This document shows positions 33,541 through 45,775 of a stretch of 64,000 nt of DNA, piece by piece (position 1 is the stretch's first letter; the number at the start of each line of letters is the position of its first letter). The notes below the pieces were generated by a model that was not told the origin of the DNA, ran no database searches, and saw only the letters and a list, made by a program, of their open reading frames with translations. The DNA is from Tuctoria greenei (Eukaryota > Streptophyta > Magnoliopsida > Poales > Poaceae). Made by a program: the position numbers and the translations under genes. Location of the stretch: positions 41,843,298 to 41,907,297 of the forward strand of contig JAYESD010000010.1 of the NCBI GenBank assembly GCA_036927565.1, in the 5' to 3' direction.

Positions 33541-34319
33541 GAGTTTGGAATGGATGACAGAGGTTGATAACTCACCCTATATCCTTCGGATGCTCTCACC
33601 CTTAGCCACCATTCTATGCCATATAAGGGGAGCAACAATGTGAGTCCTTTATAATCACTACACTGGATGAAATATCATTTCTGATACTCGTGCTCTTGCC
33701 ATCTTGAGCAAAGTTCCTGTGGCACCAACGCAAAAATCCTTCTCAAAGACTTTTGTAAAATTCTTGATGGGCATGGGATTTTACAATAAGTGTTCGTAAG
33801 ACACAAAAAATGTTGAGGTTTTCCTTGATTTTCATGTGTTTGAAGTCCAAGACTTCTCGGAGAGAAACCTTAACATAAATCTTGGAGGGAATAAAATTTT
33901 CATTCCCGTTATGCGTTCCAAGAACAAATCTGCGGAACCACCCCTCTAAGATGGGCCAATTGAGGAGGTTAGGAATCTCAAATTTATGGAGCCTCCTTAA
34001 GTACAGGATAAGAAGATTTGATCCAAGAAGAGGATGAGCTTCAAGAGACTTTTGATTTGCCAAAAGAAGAGCGCACACCCAAACCTCCCATTGAGCTCAA
34101 AATCTTGCCTCCAAACCTACGTTATGCTTTTCTAAATGGAGATTTGGAAGCCCCTGTCATCATAAATGGAATTAGCCCTACTCTTTTGCCTACTCACTCC
34201 AAGACCTAAAGGGAATTAGCCCTACTCTTTGCACCCATTGCAGTGCCGTCAACCCCGAAAGTACCCCTTCACGGGAGCCCCAATGGAGGTTGAATAATGC
34301 CATGCGTGAGGTTGATTGA
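33541..34319 (+). pseudogene. Athila protease region and RT N-terminus
   Basis: The protease is not recognisable beyond fragments. The RT lead-in is clear at 34070-34300: PPIELKILPPNLRYAFLNGD, then LKGISPTLCTH and a Glu/Arg-rich stretch ending in NNAMREVD. A 20-bp segment (GGAATTAGCCCTACTCTTTG) occurs in near-identical form at about 34168 and 34210. The frame ends where a 0.9-kb insertion begins. Confidence 0.65.
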
Positions 34320-35228
34320 AAAATTTATAAGTCGATTGATAAGAAAGTTTAGGCCCGATTTTCTGAAAGGTTATGGATAAGTCGATTGATGTGGAGATCT
34401 CGACGTTGATGATCCGAGGCACTCGAGTAGAACACGAAAAACCCCTACAATCACTACACCACCGCTCCGTTGGTTATCAACCGTGCTTCACACGATTGAC
34501 CTCGCCAAGAAGGCTAATCCCTGCAAGTGCAACCGAGAACACAAGCAAGAATAAGGTAGACACGATCTGAAATCACAAAGTTGGAGTTTCACAAACCGTA
34601 GAAAGGCTATATTATTAATCTAAGCAAAACCCAATTGTTCACGACGGCTACTATGGAGTATATATTGGTGGTAGGACGTCCAAGGGGGTGTTGGGGTCGT
34701 GACCTAACCCTAAGATACGAAAATAATGGACTTATACTTGATACAAAGTCCAATGGCCCAATACGGTGGCGCAGCACCCTAACAGATTCTGAACTCGATT
34801 TTGTTTCGACGATTTCCGTCGACTCCGAAGCACCATTGGAAAGTTTATCCTCTCCCCTTTCCGTGCATATGTATAACGTCCAAAATTGAGTTTGTATGCG
34901 TCATGGGCGTCCGTTTTAGTGCGTACTGCTCCTGGACTCCGAGTTGGACACGATTTTGAATTTGGCTCGGTTTCCATCTTTTTTGAACAAATTCTCTGGT
35001 CCTCCACGTCCCTAATACTTCCTCCAAGTACTCATTGAACCACTCTATGTATCCTAATCACAATTAAATCATTGGGTAGCAATCTATGCTCAAAAACATA
35101 TAAGGAAACATATAAGAACGAGCTGACCTCTGAAATTAATTGTTGTGTATGAACTCTATTGATTGCATCTTGTATGTTCAATGGAGTGTTGTTTGTATCT
35201 ATAGATGTGATGTCCTCATCAAAGTAGG
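34320..35228. mobile_element. Unidentified ~0.9-kb insertion in the Athila RT
   Basis: RT coding sequence stops near 34319 and resumes near 35229, so the material between is foreign. It carries AAGTCGATTGAT twice (about 34331 and 34377). On the minus strand a TATA-like AATATATACTCC (about 34652-34663) precedes a leader-like region, which suggests a solo-LTR or LTR fragment in reverse orientation. Exact ends and a TSD were not found. Confidence 0.45.
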
Positions 35229-36310
35229 TCTTAAAAGTCCTTCATGTCGAGATTATTTATCCTGTGCCTCATAGTGAGTTGTCTAGCCAGGTCCAGTGCC
35301 AAAGAAGGGAGGAATGACAGTCGTTTAAAATGAGAAGAATGAATTGATTCCTCAACGAACCATCACAGGATGGAGGATGTGTCTTGATTACCAAAAACAA
35401 AGGAAGGCAACCAGGAAGGATCATTTTTTACTGCCCTTCATCGATGAGATGCTGAAACGGTTGGCAAAACACTCCTTCTGTTTTCTTGAGGGACACTCGG
35501 GCTATCATCAAATTCCCATCCATCCCAATGATCAAATTAACACCACATTCTCATGTCCATATGGGATGTACGTCTACCGGTGAATGTCTTTTGGACTGTG
35601 TAATGCACCTGCCTCCTTTTAAAGGTGCATGATGTCTATTTTTTTCCGACATGATTGAGGAAAAGAATGGAAGTTTTCATGGACAATTTTTCCGTCTATG
35701 CAAAAACATTCGATCAATGTTTGGAGAATTAAGACAAGGTCTTACAAAGATGCCTAGAGAAGGACATGGTACTTAATCGAGAAAAGTGCCATTTTATGGT
35801 GCCTGAAGGCATCGTTCCCGCACACTTAGCGTCCAAGAGGGTGATAGAGGTGAACAAAGCAAAAATTAAAGTTATTTAACAACTTCCACCTCTGGTTAAC
35901 ATTAAGTGAATCTGTAGCTTCTTAGATCATGCAGGGTTCTACCGATGATTTATCAAGGATTTTTCCAAAATTATTAGACACCTCACAAACCTATTAGCTA
36001 GGGATGCTCCCTTTGATTTTGATGTGTTGTGCCCTAATTCCTTTGATACACTCAAAAAGCCACTTGTCTCGGCTCTAATTATCCAACCCCCTGATTGGAC
36101 GCTGCCATTAGAAACCATTTGTTATGCCAGCGATTTTGCTGTTGATGCGATCTTTGCTGTCGATAAGTTTGGGTCCTATTTGGTTGGAGCCAAGGTCATT
36201 GTCTACACAGACCATGCAGCCTTGAAATTTTTGCTCACCAAAAAGGATGCTAAACCAAGGCTAATCCGATGGATTCTCCTACTCTAAGAATTTGATTTGA
36301 CGATAAGGAT
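35229..36310 (+). pseudogene. Athila reverse transcriptase and RNase H
   Basis: RT motifs are EIIYPVPHSE, KKGGMTVV, ITGWRMCLDYQ, RKDHFLLPFIDEMLKRLA, GHSGYHQIPIHP and the stretch with MSFGLCNAPAS. The catalytic box reads FMDN at 35676-35687, with Asn in place of the second Asp. RNase H fragments include the region near 36120 and VYTDHAALKFLLTKKDAKPR at 36200-36260. Multiple stops are present. Confidence 0.8.
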
Positions 36311-38281
36311 ATGAAAGGAGTGGAAAATTTCATTGTGGATCATCTTTCACGTATGGAAGTCATACAACACATGTATGTACCCATGAATGACTTCCTACAT
36401 GGTGACATGATACTTAAGGTGATCGACTCTCGCCCTTGGTATGCAGATATCGTGAACTTCATGATCACGGGGTACGTACCACCATTGGACAACAAAAAGA
36501 AGCTCATCTATGAGAGTCGTACACACCCGTGGGATGACCCATAACTCTATCGAGTATGTGCCGATGGCCTTCTTAGAAGGTGTGTCCTCACGATCGAAGT
36601 CACCAAAATCAATAAAAATGTCTTGCTGGCCCTTATGGAGGCCATTAAGGTGTTTACCGTACTCAGGCAAAGATATGGCAATGTGAATTCTAGTGACCTT
36701 CAATGTATGAAGACACCAAGGAATTCATTCGCCGATGTTGGAAATGCCGGAAGCATGGAGGAATCACTGCTCGCAATGTCATGCCCCTCACATATAATCT
36801 TCAAATAGAATTATTTGATGTGGGGGTATTGACTTCATGGGACCATTTCCAAAGTCCCATGAATGCAGTATATTCTGGTGGCCATCGATTATGTGTCAGA
36901 ATGAGTAAAGAATTAGCTTGCAAAATTGCCGACTCAAAGCATGCTAGGAAAATGTTCAATGAAATCATTTTCCCATGTTTTGGCGCTCCCACAATGGTTA
37001 TAAGTGATGGAGGGTCTAATTTCATTAATAAGACCTACTAGAGCTTTCTAAAGGAGCTTGAAGTTCAGCATAATATAGCTACTTCCTATCACCCACAAAT
37101 CGGTCAAGCAGAAACATCTAACAAGAAGATCAAGAATATTCTGCAAAAGACCGTCTTGGAAATGGTAACAGTATGGAGCGAAAGCTACCCGACGCATCGT
37201 GGGCATACCGAGTTGCCTACAAGAAAGCCATTGGCATGTCTCTGTTCCAACTTGTCTATGGGAAGACTTGCCATCTTCCTGTAAAATTGGAACATAGAGC
37301 CCATGAGGCCATAAAACGGTGGAACAAGGATCTTTATAAGGTTGGAAAGCACCCTTTGAGGCAGATCTCCGAACTTAAGGAATGGAGGGATAAGTAGGGG
37401 TGGGCATAAAAACCGAGACCAAAAAAATGAAATCGAAAAAACCAAGACCGGAATAGAAAAGACCCAAATATCTGGTATCGGGTACTTTTCGGGTAGCGAA
37501 TATAAATAACTGAAAAATAAATTTTGTGTTCGGATATCAACCTCGGGTAACCGAAATAACTGAATAGTTGGTCCATCAAATACTAAGTTAAATTATGTGT
37601 GATAAACTATGAACAATTAAAATTTTGATATTTTATTTTCAGATTGTGATCTGTGAAGTCACTGGAAACTGTTTATTTGTGATTTGTGATTTGTCAATTT
37701 ATAATAAATTACCTTATGAGATTAAATTCATGAATCATATTGAACTTGTGCAAACATAACATGGAAAAAATGTATAATTCGGATATTTTGGGGAAGACCG
37801 AACCAAAATTTTGGTACCTAGAATTTTCGGGTACCTAATATTATTACAAAAAATCGGGTATTTATTTCAAGAAACTGAATTTTGAAAAAGAGTAAAACAC
37901 CCAAACCGAAATATCGGTAGACCAAACGCCCACCCCTAGGTATAGGTGTACCATAGCGCCAAGATCTATAAGGAAAGAACCAAGAGATGGCACGATAAAC
38001 GGATTATGCCGAAAGAGTTAAGTCATGAGATAAAGTCCTTCTCTTCAACTCCATGGTAAAACTCTTTGGACATTAGAAATTACAAAGTAAATGAGAAGGA
38101 CTTTTTACCATAATAGAAACCTCATCTCATGGAGCCATCACACTCCAAGATGATGAAGGCCATCTATTTAAGGTAAATGGTCATCGTCTCAAAATCTTCC
38201 TAGATTCCTAAGAGGATTTGGACAAAGAAGTCGATGTGGTAAATTTAATCGATTTCCACACCGTTGTTCCAAATTCCACGT
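36311..38281 (+). pseudogene. Athila integrase, interrupted by a MITE and truncated by Tat-D
   Basis: GVENFIVDHLSRME opens the region. The HHCC Cys pair is in RRCWKCRKHGG (36724-36756). Core motifs are MVISDGGSNFINKTY and, in another frame, GQAETSNKKIKNIL. A C-terminal part with ASWAYRVAYKKAIGMSLFQL and YGKTCHLPVKLEHRAHEAIK follows. The frame is split at 37394 by a 544-bp MITE and resumes after 37946 (YKERTKRWHDKR, FKVNGHRLKIFL). Tat-D cuts it at 38281. Confidence 0.82.
37395..37938. mobile_element. 544-bp hAT-like MITE in the Athila integrase
   Basis: The terminal inverted repeats are TAGGGGTGGGC at the left and GCCCACCCCTA at the right, like the CAGGGGTGGGC ends of plant hAT elements. Flanks GGGATAAG (37387-37394) and GGTATAGG (37939-37946) fit an 8-bp TSD at 6 of 8. 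The interior repeats GGGTA and ACCGAAAT motifs and has no transposase. Integrase reading frame on both sides confirms that it is an insertion. Confidence 0.8.
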
Positions 38282-39128
38282 TGTCAGTACCCTGCGTACT
38301 GGGTACCCCCTGATATCATGCTTAGAGCCAAGGAATTCCTTTGTGTGACTTGAAGACTTCCGAAGGCAACACGCATCCTAGAGCACTGGGCCCGCCTCCC
38401 TCATTTGGGTAACTCTGGTGCTAACATGTGTCCTCTGGGGTCGGACCTTCCTTCCTTCACATGGAAGCTCTGGTACCGCAACGTGTCCAGCAGCCCCGGA
38501 CCTAACCCCTAGTAGAGGGAAGCTCCGGTGCCGCCACGTGTCAAGTGGCTCCGGACCTGCCTCCCCACAGAGGGAAGCTCCAAATCTGCCACATGTTAGA
38601 CCTCTGAACCTAAGCCTGCAACGGGAAGACTACAGGATCTCCAACGGCGTAGACAATCAAGAGGCTATTAAACAACTGTTACAAGACGGATTAACGTGTC
38701 ATTAATTCAGTATTAGTAACACACGATCAGAGGATTGTCAATACAGGTAATGCCGCCATTAAGGTGCGTTATCACATTGTTAATCACTCATAATACCAAT
38801 AGATCATGTATGTGGTGATTAATATAGCCAGGGCCATCTGTGGGCTAGGCAAGCTCTGTAATGGTCAGTCCTTAGCATATAAAAGGATTGCGTCGCATGG
38901 TAGAAGGCAACTAAGCTCATACGCATACAAGCAACCTCAGACATTTGCCACATACTCATACAATCAACAACAAACCCGTGGAGTTGGGTATTACGCTCAG
39001 GCACCCCGAACCACATAAAAACCCCATGGTTATCATCTTGTTTGTGATCTTACACACCCCATCCGAATACGAACCTCTGCGGACTATGCTTTAGTAGTAC
39101 CGGAGGAAGTGTCGTTACTACACTTCCA
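38282..39128 (+). repeat. Tat-D 5' LTR (847 bp)
   Basis: It starts TGTCAGTACCCTGCGTACTG and ends ACTACACTTCCA, followed by TATTCGGCGCGCCAGATAGG (PBS region). The U3 has the ~60-bp repeat with GGACCTAACCCC and GAGGGAAGCTCC and ACGTG cores (about 38482 and 38535). A TATA box ATATAAAAGG lies at 38877-38886. Confidence 0.88.
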
Positions 39129-39166
39129 TATTCGGCGCGCCAGATAGGAGGTGCTAAGATCTTAAG

Positions 39167-40744
39167 ATGGTGAGCAACCTAATGGAGGAAATCCCTCCAA
39201 CGTGCAGCACCCAGCCAATGTTGTTGTCCCGACGGGTGTTGTACCACCGTCACCTCCACCATCGCAGCAAGATGGTGTGTTTGCGTCGATCACTGCATCG
39301 ATGAACAACCCTAAGAACGTGTTGAATGCAGCGCGGACTCTACTTCAGCGTCCTCCAGCGCCTGGAGCTCCTCCGGCCGCCATGGAGAAATGGCGCGCTG
39401 ATGCTAAGCATTTAGTTGCAGTTGTAGCTAATGCCCTCAGCATCCAAGGTCTGCCCCATGCTGGGCAGGCACCTACTAAGAACAAAACCTTGTCTGGTAG
39501 ACTTGGTTCTCAGACGTCATAGTACAGGAGACGTGCGCCCTCCTAGCATGTGATCTCACTGCCCTCCAGAGCACGACGTACTCATATGGCGTCGAGGCTT
39601 CTAACACAGGACCTCTTATCAGAGCTCGACTGCCAATATATGAGGCAGGACGGCCACGTCCGTATTGAGCGCGCTCGCGAGAGGCGAGAAGCTCGGGAGA
39701 ACCCTTCTCCTATGGCAGTGGGGGACAGTTGTTCAGCCCTGGACATGCATCTTCGCATGGTCGAAGGGGCCACCCAAGTTCCGGCCTCATCTACTAGAGA
39801 AGTACGATGGGACAGTAAAATATCATCAAATCTACTCCACCACCATCCTCGCTGTTGGAGGCAATGAGGCCGTGATGGCCAACTACTTCCCCGTGGCTCT
39901 AACTGGGATAGCAAGGTCCTCGTTCTTGAGTCTCCCTTATGACTCCATCTACAGTTGGGGGGAACTTTGTCGCCAGTTCACTACCAACTTCAAGAGCTCC
40001 TACACCCGACCTGGCACAGAGCTGGACCTGTTCACCATACAACAGAAGGCGGGAGAATCGTTGTGATTGTTCATCCAGCGGTTTTCTCATGTACGAAGGA
40101 CCATTCCTTCAATCTCCTGCGCCTCTATCGCTGTTACATTCTGATAGGGAGTTAGAGATAAGAAGATGTTGGAGAAGCTGACAACCATAGACGTCAGCAG
40201 TGTCATAGAGCTCTTCAGCCTAGCTGATAAATGTGCTAGGGCTGCAGAGGGGCGAGAGATGCACTCCAATCTAGCTGCAGGGGTGCTAAATCTTCCTCCA
40301 AGGCTGAACCTACTGCCCCAGACAGTGGAAAGAAGAAGAAGTACAATGGCAAGAAGAAGTCATTGGCCAGCACACCTACTGCTACTGCTGCTGCTGCAAC
40401 TTCTGGTGGCCGGGGGCCATGCCCCAAAAAATGACCCTGACCATCGACTGAGGATGGCGACAGTGAGAAGATGCGGTGTCCGATTCATAAATCGAACACC
40501 CATAACCTTGAAGACTATCGCGAGGTCCAACGACTTGTTGAATGCAACAACAAGCGCCAAGATGAAGCCCCTTATCCCCAACAAGAGGGGAAAAAAAGTC
40601 AGTAAAGCTCTGTCTGATCAGGAGCTAGGCGTCCAGGACGCCAAGAAGTCTTTGAAGGCCGTCTACAACACCGTCGACGACGATTCTGATGTCTCCGACA
40701 ATGAACGTCGGAGGATTCTCCATATGATATATGGAGGGTCATGA
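39167..40744 (+). pseudogene. Tat-D gag
   Basis: ATG 39167 follows CTTAAG as in Tat-E, but a frame change before 39202 breaks the start. Motifs include SITASMNNPKNVLNAARTLL, RTHMASRLLTQDLLSELDC, AVMANYFPVALTGIARSSFL, SYTRPGTELDLFTIQQKAG and KKMLEKLTTIDVSSVIELF. The knuckle region (CPIHKSN-type) near 40470 is out of frame. At least four stops and four shifts are visible. Confidence 0.82.
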
Positions 40745-41513
40745 GATATTACCTCCCGGCGTATCCTCAAGATAATGCGTTGTGAGATGGCTGTCGCAGC
40801 TCCCACTGCCAAGGCAGAACCTCATCGGAAGTGGATGGATACTGCCATCACTTTTGATGCTTCGGATTGCCCGAAGAACATGACTGGAGCTGGTCAGCTG
40901 CCTTTGATGGTTTCTCCTACGATCAACAACATACAACTCTACCATGTCCTGGTGGATGGAGGTGCAACGCTCAACCTCCTCAGCTTCACAACTTTTGCAA
41001 AGCTCCAGCTTAGGTTATCGGACCTTAGGCCCTCTCATCCTTTCTCTAGAGTAGGTCCGGGAGCTATCACTCCTCTCGGATCAAGTACACTCCCGGTGAC
41101 CTTCGGGACTAGGTACAACTATTTGTTCGAGAAGCTGGTTTTTGATGTGGCACACATCAGCCTCCCTTCAATGCCATCCTAGGCAAGCCAGCCCTGTATA
41201 GGTTCAAGGCTGTAGCTCATTACGGCTATCTGGTGTTGAAGATGTCGACTCCTTCAAGCGTCCTTCAGATCCGAGGGGATCGCACTGCTAAGGTGACTGC
41301 GTTGGTAGAACTTCATGCGCTCACAACGGCGCAGGAAGAAGAATTTGGCAAGGAGCGACCAGCTCAACAACCTTCGAGCTCACATCAGCGTGGCTCAACT
41401 TCTGCAGCTCGTGTGCAACCAAGCAGTGACACTGACATCCCCATCAAAGTCGTCCAAATCGGTTTTGATGTTTCCCAGACAACTCGTATATTGGGAGGCC
41501 TAGCAACAAATAG
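40745..41513 (+). pseudogene. Tat-D protease, ending at a conserved TAG
   Basis: The aspartic protease active site is VLVDGGATLNLLS (about 40945-40985), preceded by MDTAITFDASDCP and GAGQLPLMVSPTINNIQL. A frame change near 41170 precedes ILGKPALYRFKAVAHYGYLV. A one-base loss near 41495 shifts the end. In the original frame the sequence reads AAA TAG GAA CTC at 41508-41519, the same as in Tat-E. Confidence 0.8.
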
Positions 41514-43165
41514 GAACTCATGCTCGTCACTTTCCTTCGGGTGAGTGTTGACGTGTTTGCATGGCAACTGTCACAGATGCCTAGGATCAGGGAGGTGATC
41601 GAGCATAGCCTGAAGATATACCCCGATGCACTGCCAGTACATCAGAAGCCTCAGAAGCAATCTGTTGAGTGGCATAACTTCATCAGATAAGAAATTAAGA
41701 AGTTGCTCGACGCTAGTTTCATCCGAGAGGTTCACCATCCTCGGTGGCTGACAAACCTAGTTGTGGAATCAATGGTCGGAGGGAAGCTTCAGATGTGCAT
41801 CGACTACACCACCTTGAATAAAGGATGCCCAAAAGACCCATTTCCACTTCCTAGAATAGATCAGATAGTGGATTCTACCTCTAGGTGTGAGTTATTGTGT
41901 TTCCTAGATGCATACTCTGGATATCATCAGATTCAAATGTCTAGGGAAGATGAAGAGCATATTGCCTTCATTACAGTAGATGGGTTATATTGTTACACTG
42001 CCATGCCTTTCGGTCTCAAAAACACTACTTCAACTTTTGTGCGAGCCATGCACAAAACATTTGGAGAGCTCAACAGGGACTTGGTGGAGGTCTACGTCGA
42101 TGACATCATCGTCAAGGTGAAGAACAAGGAATCACTCCCAAAAAATTAGCAAACTGTCTTCGACAAGCTATGATTGACATGTACGAAGCTCAACCAGGAC
42201 AAGTGCGTCTTCGAGGTAAATTCCGGAAAGATTCTTGGTTCTTGGTGACACACTGAGGAATCGAAGCAAATCAGGAAAAGATCAAGACCATTGAAGAGAT
42301 GCGGCCCCCAGCTCGAGTCAAGGACGTCCAAAAGCTAACTAGATGTCTAGCTGCCCTCAGCCAGTTCATTTCAAGACTTGAAGAGCGGGCGCTTCCCTTC
42401 TTCAAGCTATTGAGGAAGTTTGGGACATTTTATTAGTCCCAAGAAGTAGAAAAGGCGTTCTAAGAGCTCAAGCAGCTCCTCATCACAATACTAGTTTTGG
42501 TAGCTCCGGAGCCTGGTTAGCCTCTTCTGCTTTACATTTCGGCAACTACATAGGTTGTCAGCATGGTCCTGATTGCGGAGAGACTAGAGCCATCTTCAGC
42601 TCAAGAGCCTAGACCCCTCTGAGAGGGTCCGGAGCTACCTGAAGGCGAGTCTGGGTCCCAGCACTCAGGCATAGATCCTGAAGGCAAGAGGCCTGAGGAT
42701 CAACCTCTCTCAATCAAGGGTGTTCCCGTAGTACAAGTAGAAGGTTCGAACCCCTCTGGGGAGGTCCGGGCTGAAGAAGAAGAAGATTCGGACCCCTCCG
42801 GGATGGTCCGGGTTGCTCAAGAAGAAGATCTGGACCCATCCGGGAGGGTCTGGGTTGATGGAGAAGAAGATCCAACCCCTCCGAAAGGGTTCAGACCGTA
42901 CAACGGCTAGTGTACTTCATCACTGAAGTGCTCCACGATTCTATGACTTGCTACATTGAGGTGTGTAAGCTGCTATATGCAGTCTTTATTGCCTCAAGAA
43001 AGATACGTCACTACATCCAGGCCCACAAGATATCAGTGGTAACCTCCTTTCCACTGCGTGCTATATTATATAACCAAAATTCTGCTAGAAATATCACCAA
43101 GTGGACTACAGAGCTGGCAAAATTCAATCTCGAATTCTTTCCTTGACATGCTATCAAGAGTCAGG
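41514..43165 (+). pseudogene. Tat-D reverse transcriptase and first RNase H with repeat-bearing linker
   Basis: RT motifs are FIREVHHPRWLTNLVV, CIDYTTLNKGCPKDPFPLPR, LDAYSGYHQIQMSREDEEH, AMPFGLKNTTSTFVRAMH and YVDD at 42093-42104. The thumb is broken by stops. RNase H begins LLLYISATT and VSMVLIAERLEP. It is then interrupted by a Pro/Ser/Glu-rich linker (42590-42909) made of the GGACCCCTCC-GGGAGGGTCC palindrome repeated about five times, and resumes at YFITEVLHDS and LLYAVFIASRKIRHYIQAHK. Confidence 0.85.
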
Positions 43166-43179
43166 CGCTGGCTAACTTC

Positions 43180-43815
43180 GTGGTGGAGTGGACTTCTTCT
43201 TCATCAACTCCGGGGGGCCTCAGTGAGCAGAAGCTGGAACCTAAGGTCCCAGTCTTCACTGAGCCTCACTGGACACTCTACTTTGATGGCTCCATGCAGA
43301 AGCAGGGGGCCAGAGCTGGAATCCTTCTCCTCACTCTGACCGGGGAGAATGTCAAGTACACGGTACACCTTGACTACAAAGCAACCAACAACATGGCAGA
43401 GTACAAAGCTCTCATCTATGGACTCAAGGTGGCACTATCATATTGCGTCAGACAGCTACTGGTGAAAGCTGATTCGCAACTCATCATCAAACAAGTCAAA
43501 GTTGAATGTAGTTGCAACAATTCCCAACTCGCTGCTTATTTACTTGATGTCCATAAGATACAAAAGGACTTCCACGTCCTGGATCTCTATCATGTCCAGC
43601 GTCTCAACAACGCTGTAGTTGATGACCTTTCGAAGAAGGCTTCGACAAGAGCTCAAGCTCCAGATGGAGTTTTTTTCAGAAGGTTGTCAGGATCTGCTGC
43701 TGAGCCCGCAGAACTATGTGATGGGAGCGAGAATAGCACCTCGAAGCTAGCAGTCCCAGTGGCCCTGTTACCATGGCACCGACCAAGGATCGTAGGCGCT
43801 GCAGGAAGCTCCTAG
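43180..43815 (+). pseudogene. Tat-D second (archaeal-type) RNase H
   Basis: Motifs are HWTLYFDGSMQKQGARAG (first Asp), ATNNMAEYKALIYGLKVAL (Glu), LLVKADSQLIIKQV (Asp) and VQRLNNAVVDDLSKKAS (last acidic site). This is the additional aRNH domain known for Tat elements, which degrades RNA in RNA-DNA hybrids. The frame is open for 211 codons and closes at TAG 43813-43815 before integrase. Confidence 0.85.
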
Positions 43816-45094
43816 CAACCTAGTGCGCAAAATCCAGAATCTCAAGTAAACTCTGATGCATGGATCTCGGAGATCTTGAGCTACTTGAAGGACAATATCC
43901 TTCGTGGAGACGGTGCTTCCACTGATCGAATTATCGAATTGGCTAAAAGATACACGTTGGTAGAAGGGGATCTCTACCAACGTGGTGCCAACGGCGTTCT
44001 AATGCGGTGCATTTCTCGAGAAGAAGGCCGCACGCTACTTGCGGAGATCCATGGAGGTGAGTGTGGGAATCACGCATCATCCCACACGTTGGTTGGCAAA
44101 GCCTTCCGGCGTGCCTTTTACTGGCCTACAATGCTCCAGGATGCAGTCGGGTTGGTAAAGAAGTGTGAAGCGTGCCAGTTCCACGCGAAGCAGGTTCACA
44201 CACCGGCTCAGTCACTGCAAATGATACCTCCCATGTGGTCATTCGTTTTGTGGGGAATGGACATTTTGGGACCTTTCCCAAAAGCCGTCAGAGGTTACAA
44301 GTTCCTGTACATCTCCATCGACAAGTTAACCAAGTGGTTGGAAGCTACCCCACTTGTGACAATCAACAAGCAATCAGCTATCAAGTTCTTGAAGTCCATA
44401 GTCTGTAGATTTGAAGTTCTGAAAAGAGTCATTACCAACAACGAAACAAAATTCACAAGTGGAGCATTCCAAGAGTACAGCGAAGATCTCAGCGTAGAAG
44501 TCCGCTAAGCATCAGTAACTCACCCGACAGGTAATGGCCAAGCTGAGACAGCTAATGCAGAAATACTCAAGGGACTCAAGACGTGCACATATGAGAGACT
44601 GAAGAAACATGGTGCCTACTGTATAGAGGAGCTTCCATCTGCATTGTGGGCTAGCAGGACAACATAGCGGGGCAACTGGAGAGACACCTATATTCTTGGT
44701 GTACAGAGCCAAATTAGTCCTTCCTCCGGAGATCACCGTGGGTTCTCTTCGAGTTCGTACCTTAAACGAAGCCACGCAGGACAAGCTACGGCATGAAGAC
44801 CTGGACCTCGTCGACGAGGCAAGGTGCCAATCAGCTGTTCAGAACGCACCATACCACCAGGTGCTATGGTGCTATCACCAAAGGTTCGTGCGCAATCAGC
44901 AGTTAGAAGAAGACAATTTTGTGCTGCGGAGAATACTGACTCGAGAAGGGATGAACAAACTCTCCCCAGGCTGGGAAGATCCCTTCCGTGTTATCAAAGT
45001 TTCCCGCCCTAGATGCATTTGCTTGGCGACAGGGGATGGAACTCTGCTTCCCAATCCATGGAATATCGAGCAGGTCTATAAGTTTTATGCTTAG
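43816..45094 (+). pseudogene. Tat-D integrase
   Basis: The zinc-binding region is HGGECGNHASSHTLVGKAF followed by VKKCEACQFHAK. The core has LWGMDILGPFPKAV (first Asp). The second catalytic site reads ITNNETKF, so the Asp is now Asn. After a stop at 44506-44508 the third acidic site falls in NGQAETANAEIL. Frame changes follow, then LSPGWEDPFRVIKVSRPRC and the stop TAG 45092-45094. Two independent defects make it inactive. Confidence 0.87.
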
Positions 45095-45775
45095 TTACAC
45101 GGAGGTGAGTCTGTTTGTATAAATATGTATCTCTTATAGTCTATGGACAGAGTCGGGAATGGTCCTAGCGCACTTAACATGGTCCTGTACTTTAGGTGTG
45201 TCTTTACCCTCCCTTGGTTAGATCAAGATAATTAGCACACTTAACTTGGTCATTGTACTTTCAGTGTGTCCTTGTCTTCCCATGTAATTCATACCCCAAT
45301 AAGAAAACATTTTGTACAGACAGACTCTACGTGCATTTCATTTGTACAAGCTCATTATTTTTTACCTTCTTGTCTATAACAATGTTGTGCAATCCCTTTG
45401 TAATTTAGTACAGGGTATTCATGTGATATATAAGTTGTGTTGTTAATCTTCTTTTGGGTCTTAGCATTGTTGTATGGTCTACTCGCCCGAAGCCAAGCTG
45501 GTCTGGAGTGTGCTATCAACTTAGACTGGTCAGGTATCCTAAGTACGCCACTCTACCTATATCCTGGCAGGTCCTAGTAGGGTGGGTCCAGAAGGCATTC
45601 GGACCTAAAAGGATTTAATCGATACACTTATGTCTTGATGTTAAATTCCTTAGGATTTAAAATTCAAAAAAGGATAATAAGTCGTAAATAAGTCATAAAC
45701 AAGAGGATGAATTTTACTCCTTTTCTTGTTTTTTATGCATAGGAAAATGGATATTTGATGGAAATTAGCTTGGTG
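45095..45775 (+). other. Tat-D post-pol noncoding spacer
   Basis: AGGTGAGT occurs 9 bp after the pol stop (45103-45110). CTAAGTACGCCACTCTACCT is at 45539-45558, as in Tat-A and Tat-E. No gene is seen. Confidence 0.7.

Larger units (their letters stand above)
29834..38281 (+). mobile_element. Athila-type Ty3/gypsy sequence: LTR, short internal, LTR, long gag-pol, truncated
   Basis: Two LTR copies (29834-31069 and 31555-32500) are each followed by a PBS of the TGGCGCCGTTGCCGGGGA type used by Athila elements. The first has only 485 bp behind it before the second LTR. The second has a decayed gag-pol of 5.8 kb that is cut off by Tat-D at 38281. The final LTR is not in the window. Gag and RT motifs fit the Athila lineage. 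All genes are heavily broken, and this is the oldest recognisable layer of the right-hand nest. Confidence 0.82.

Noticed and set aside
34635..35027. Possible small genes in the Athila insertion
   Set aside because: Frames on both strands are short and lack motifs; the segment looks like LTR sequence.
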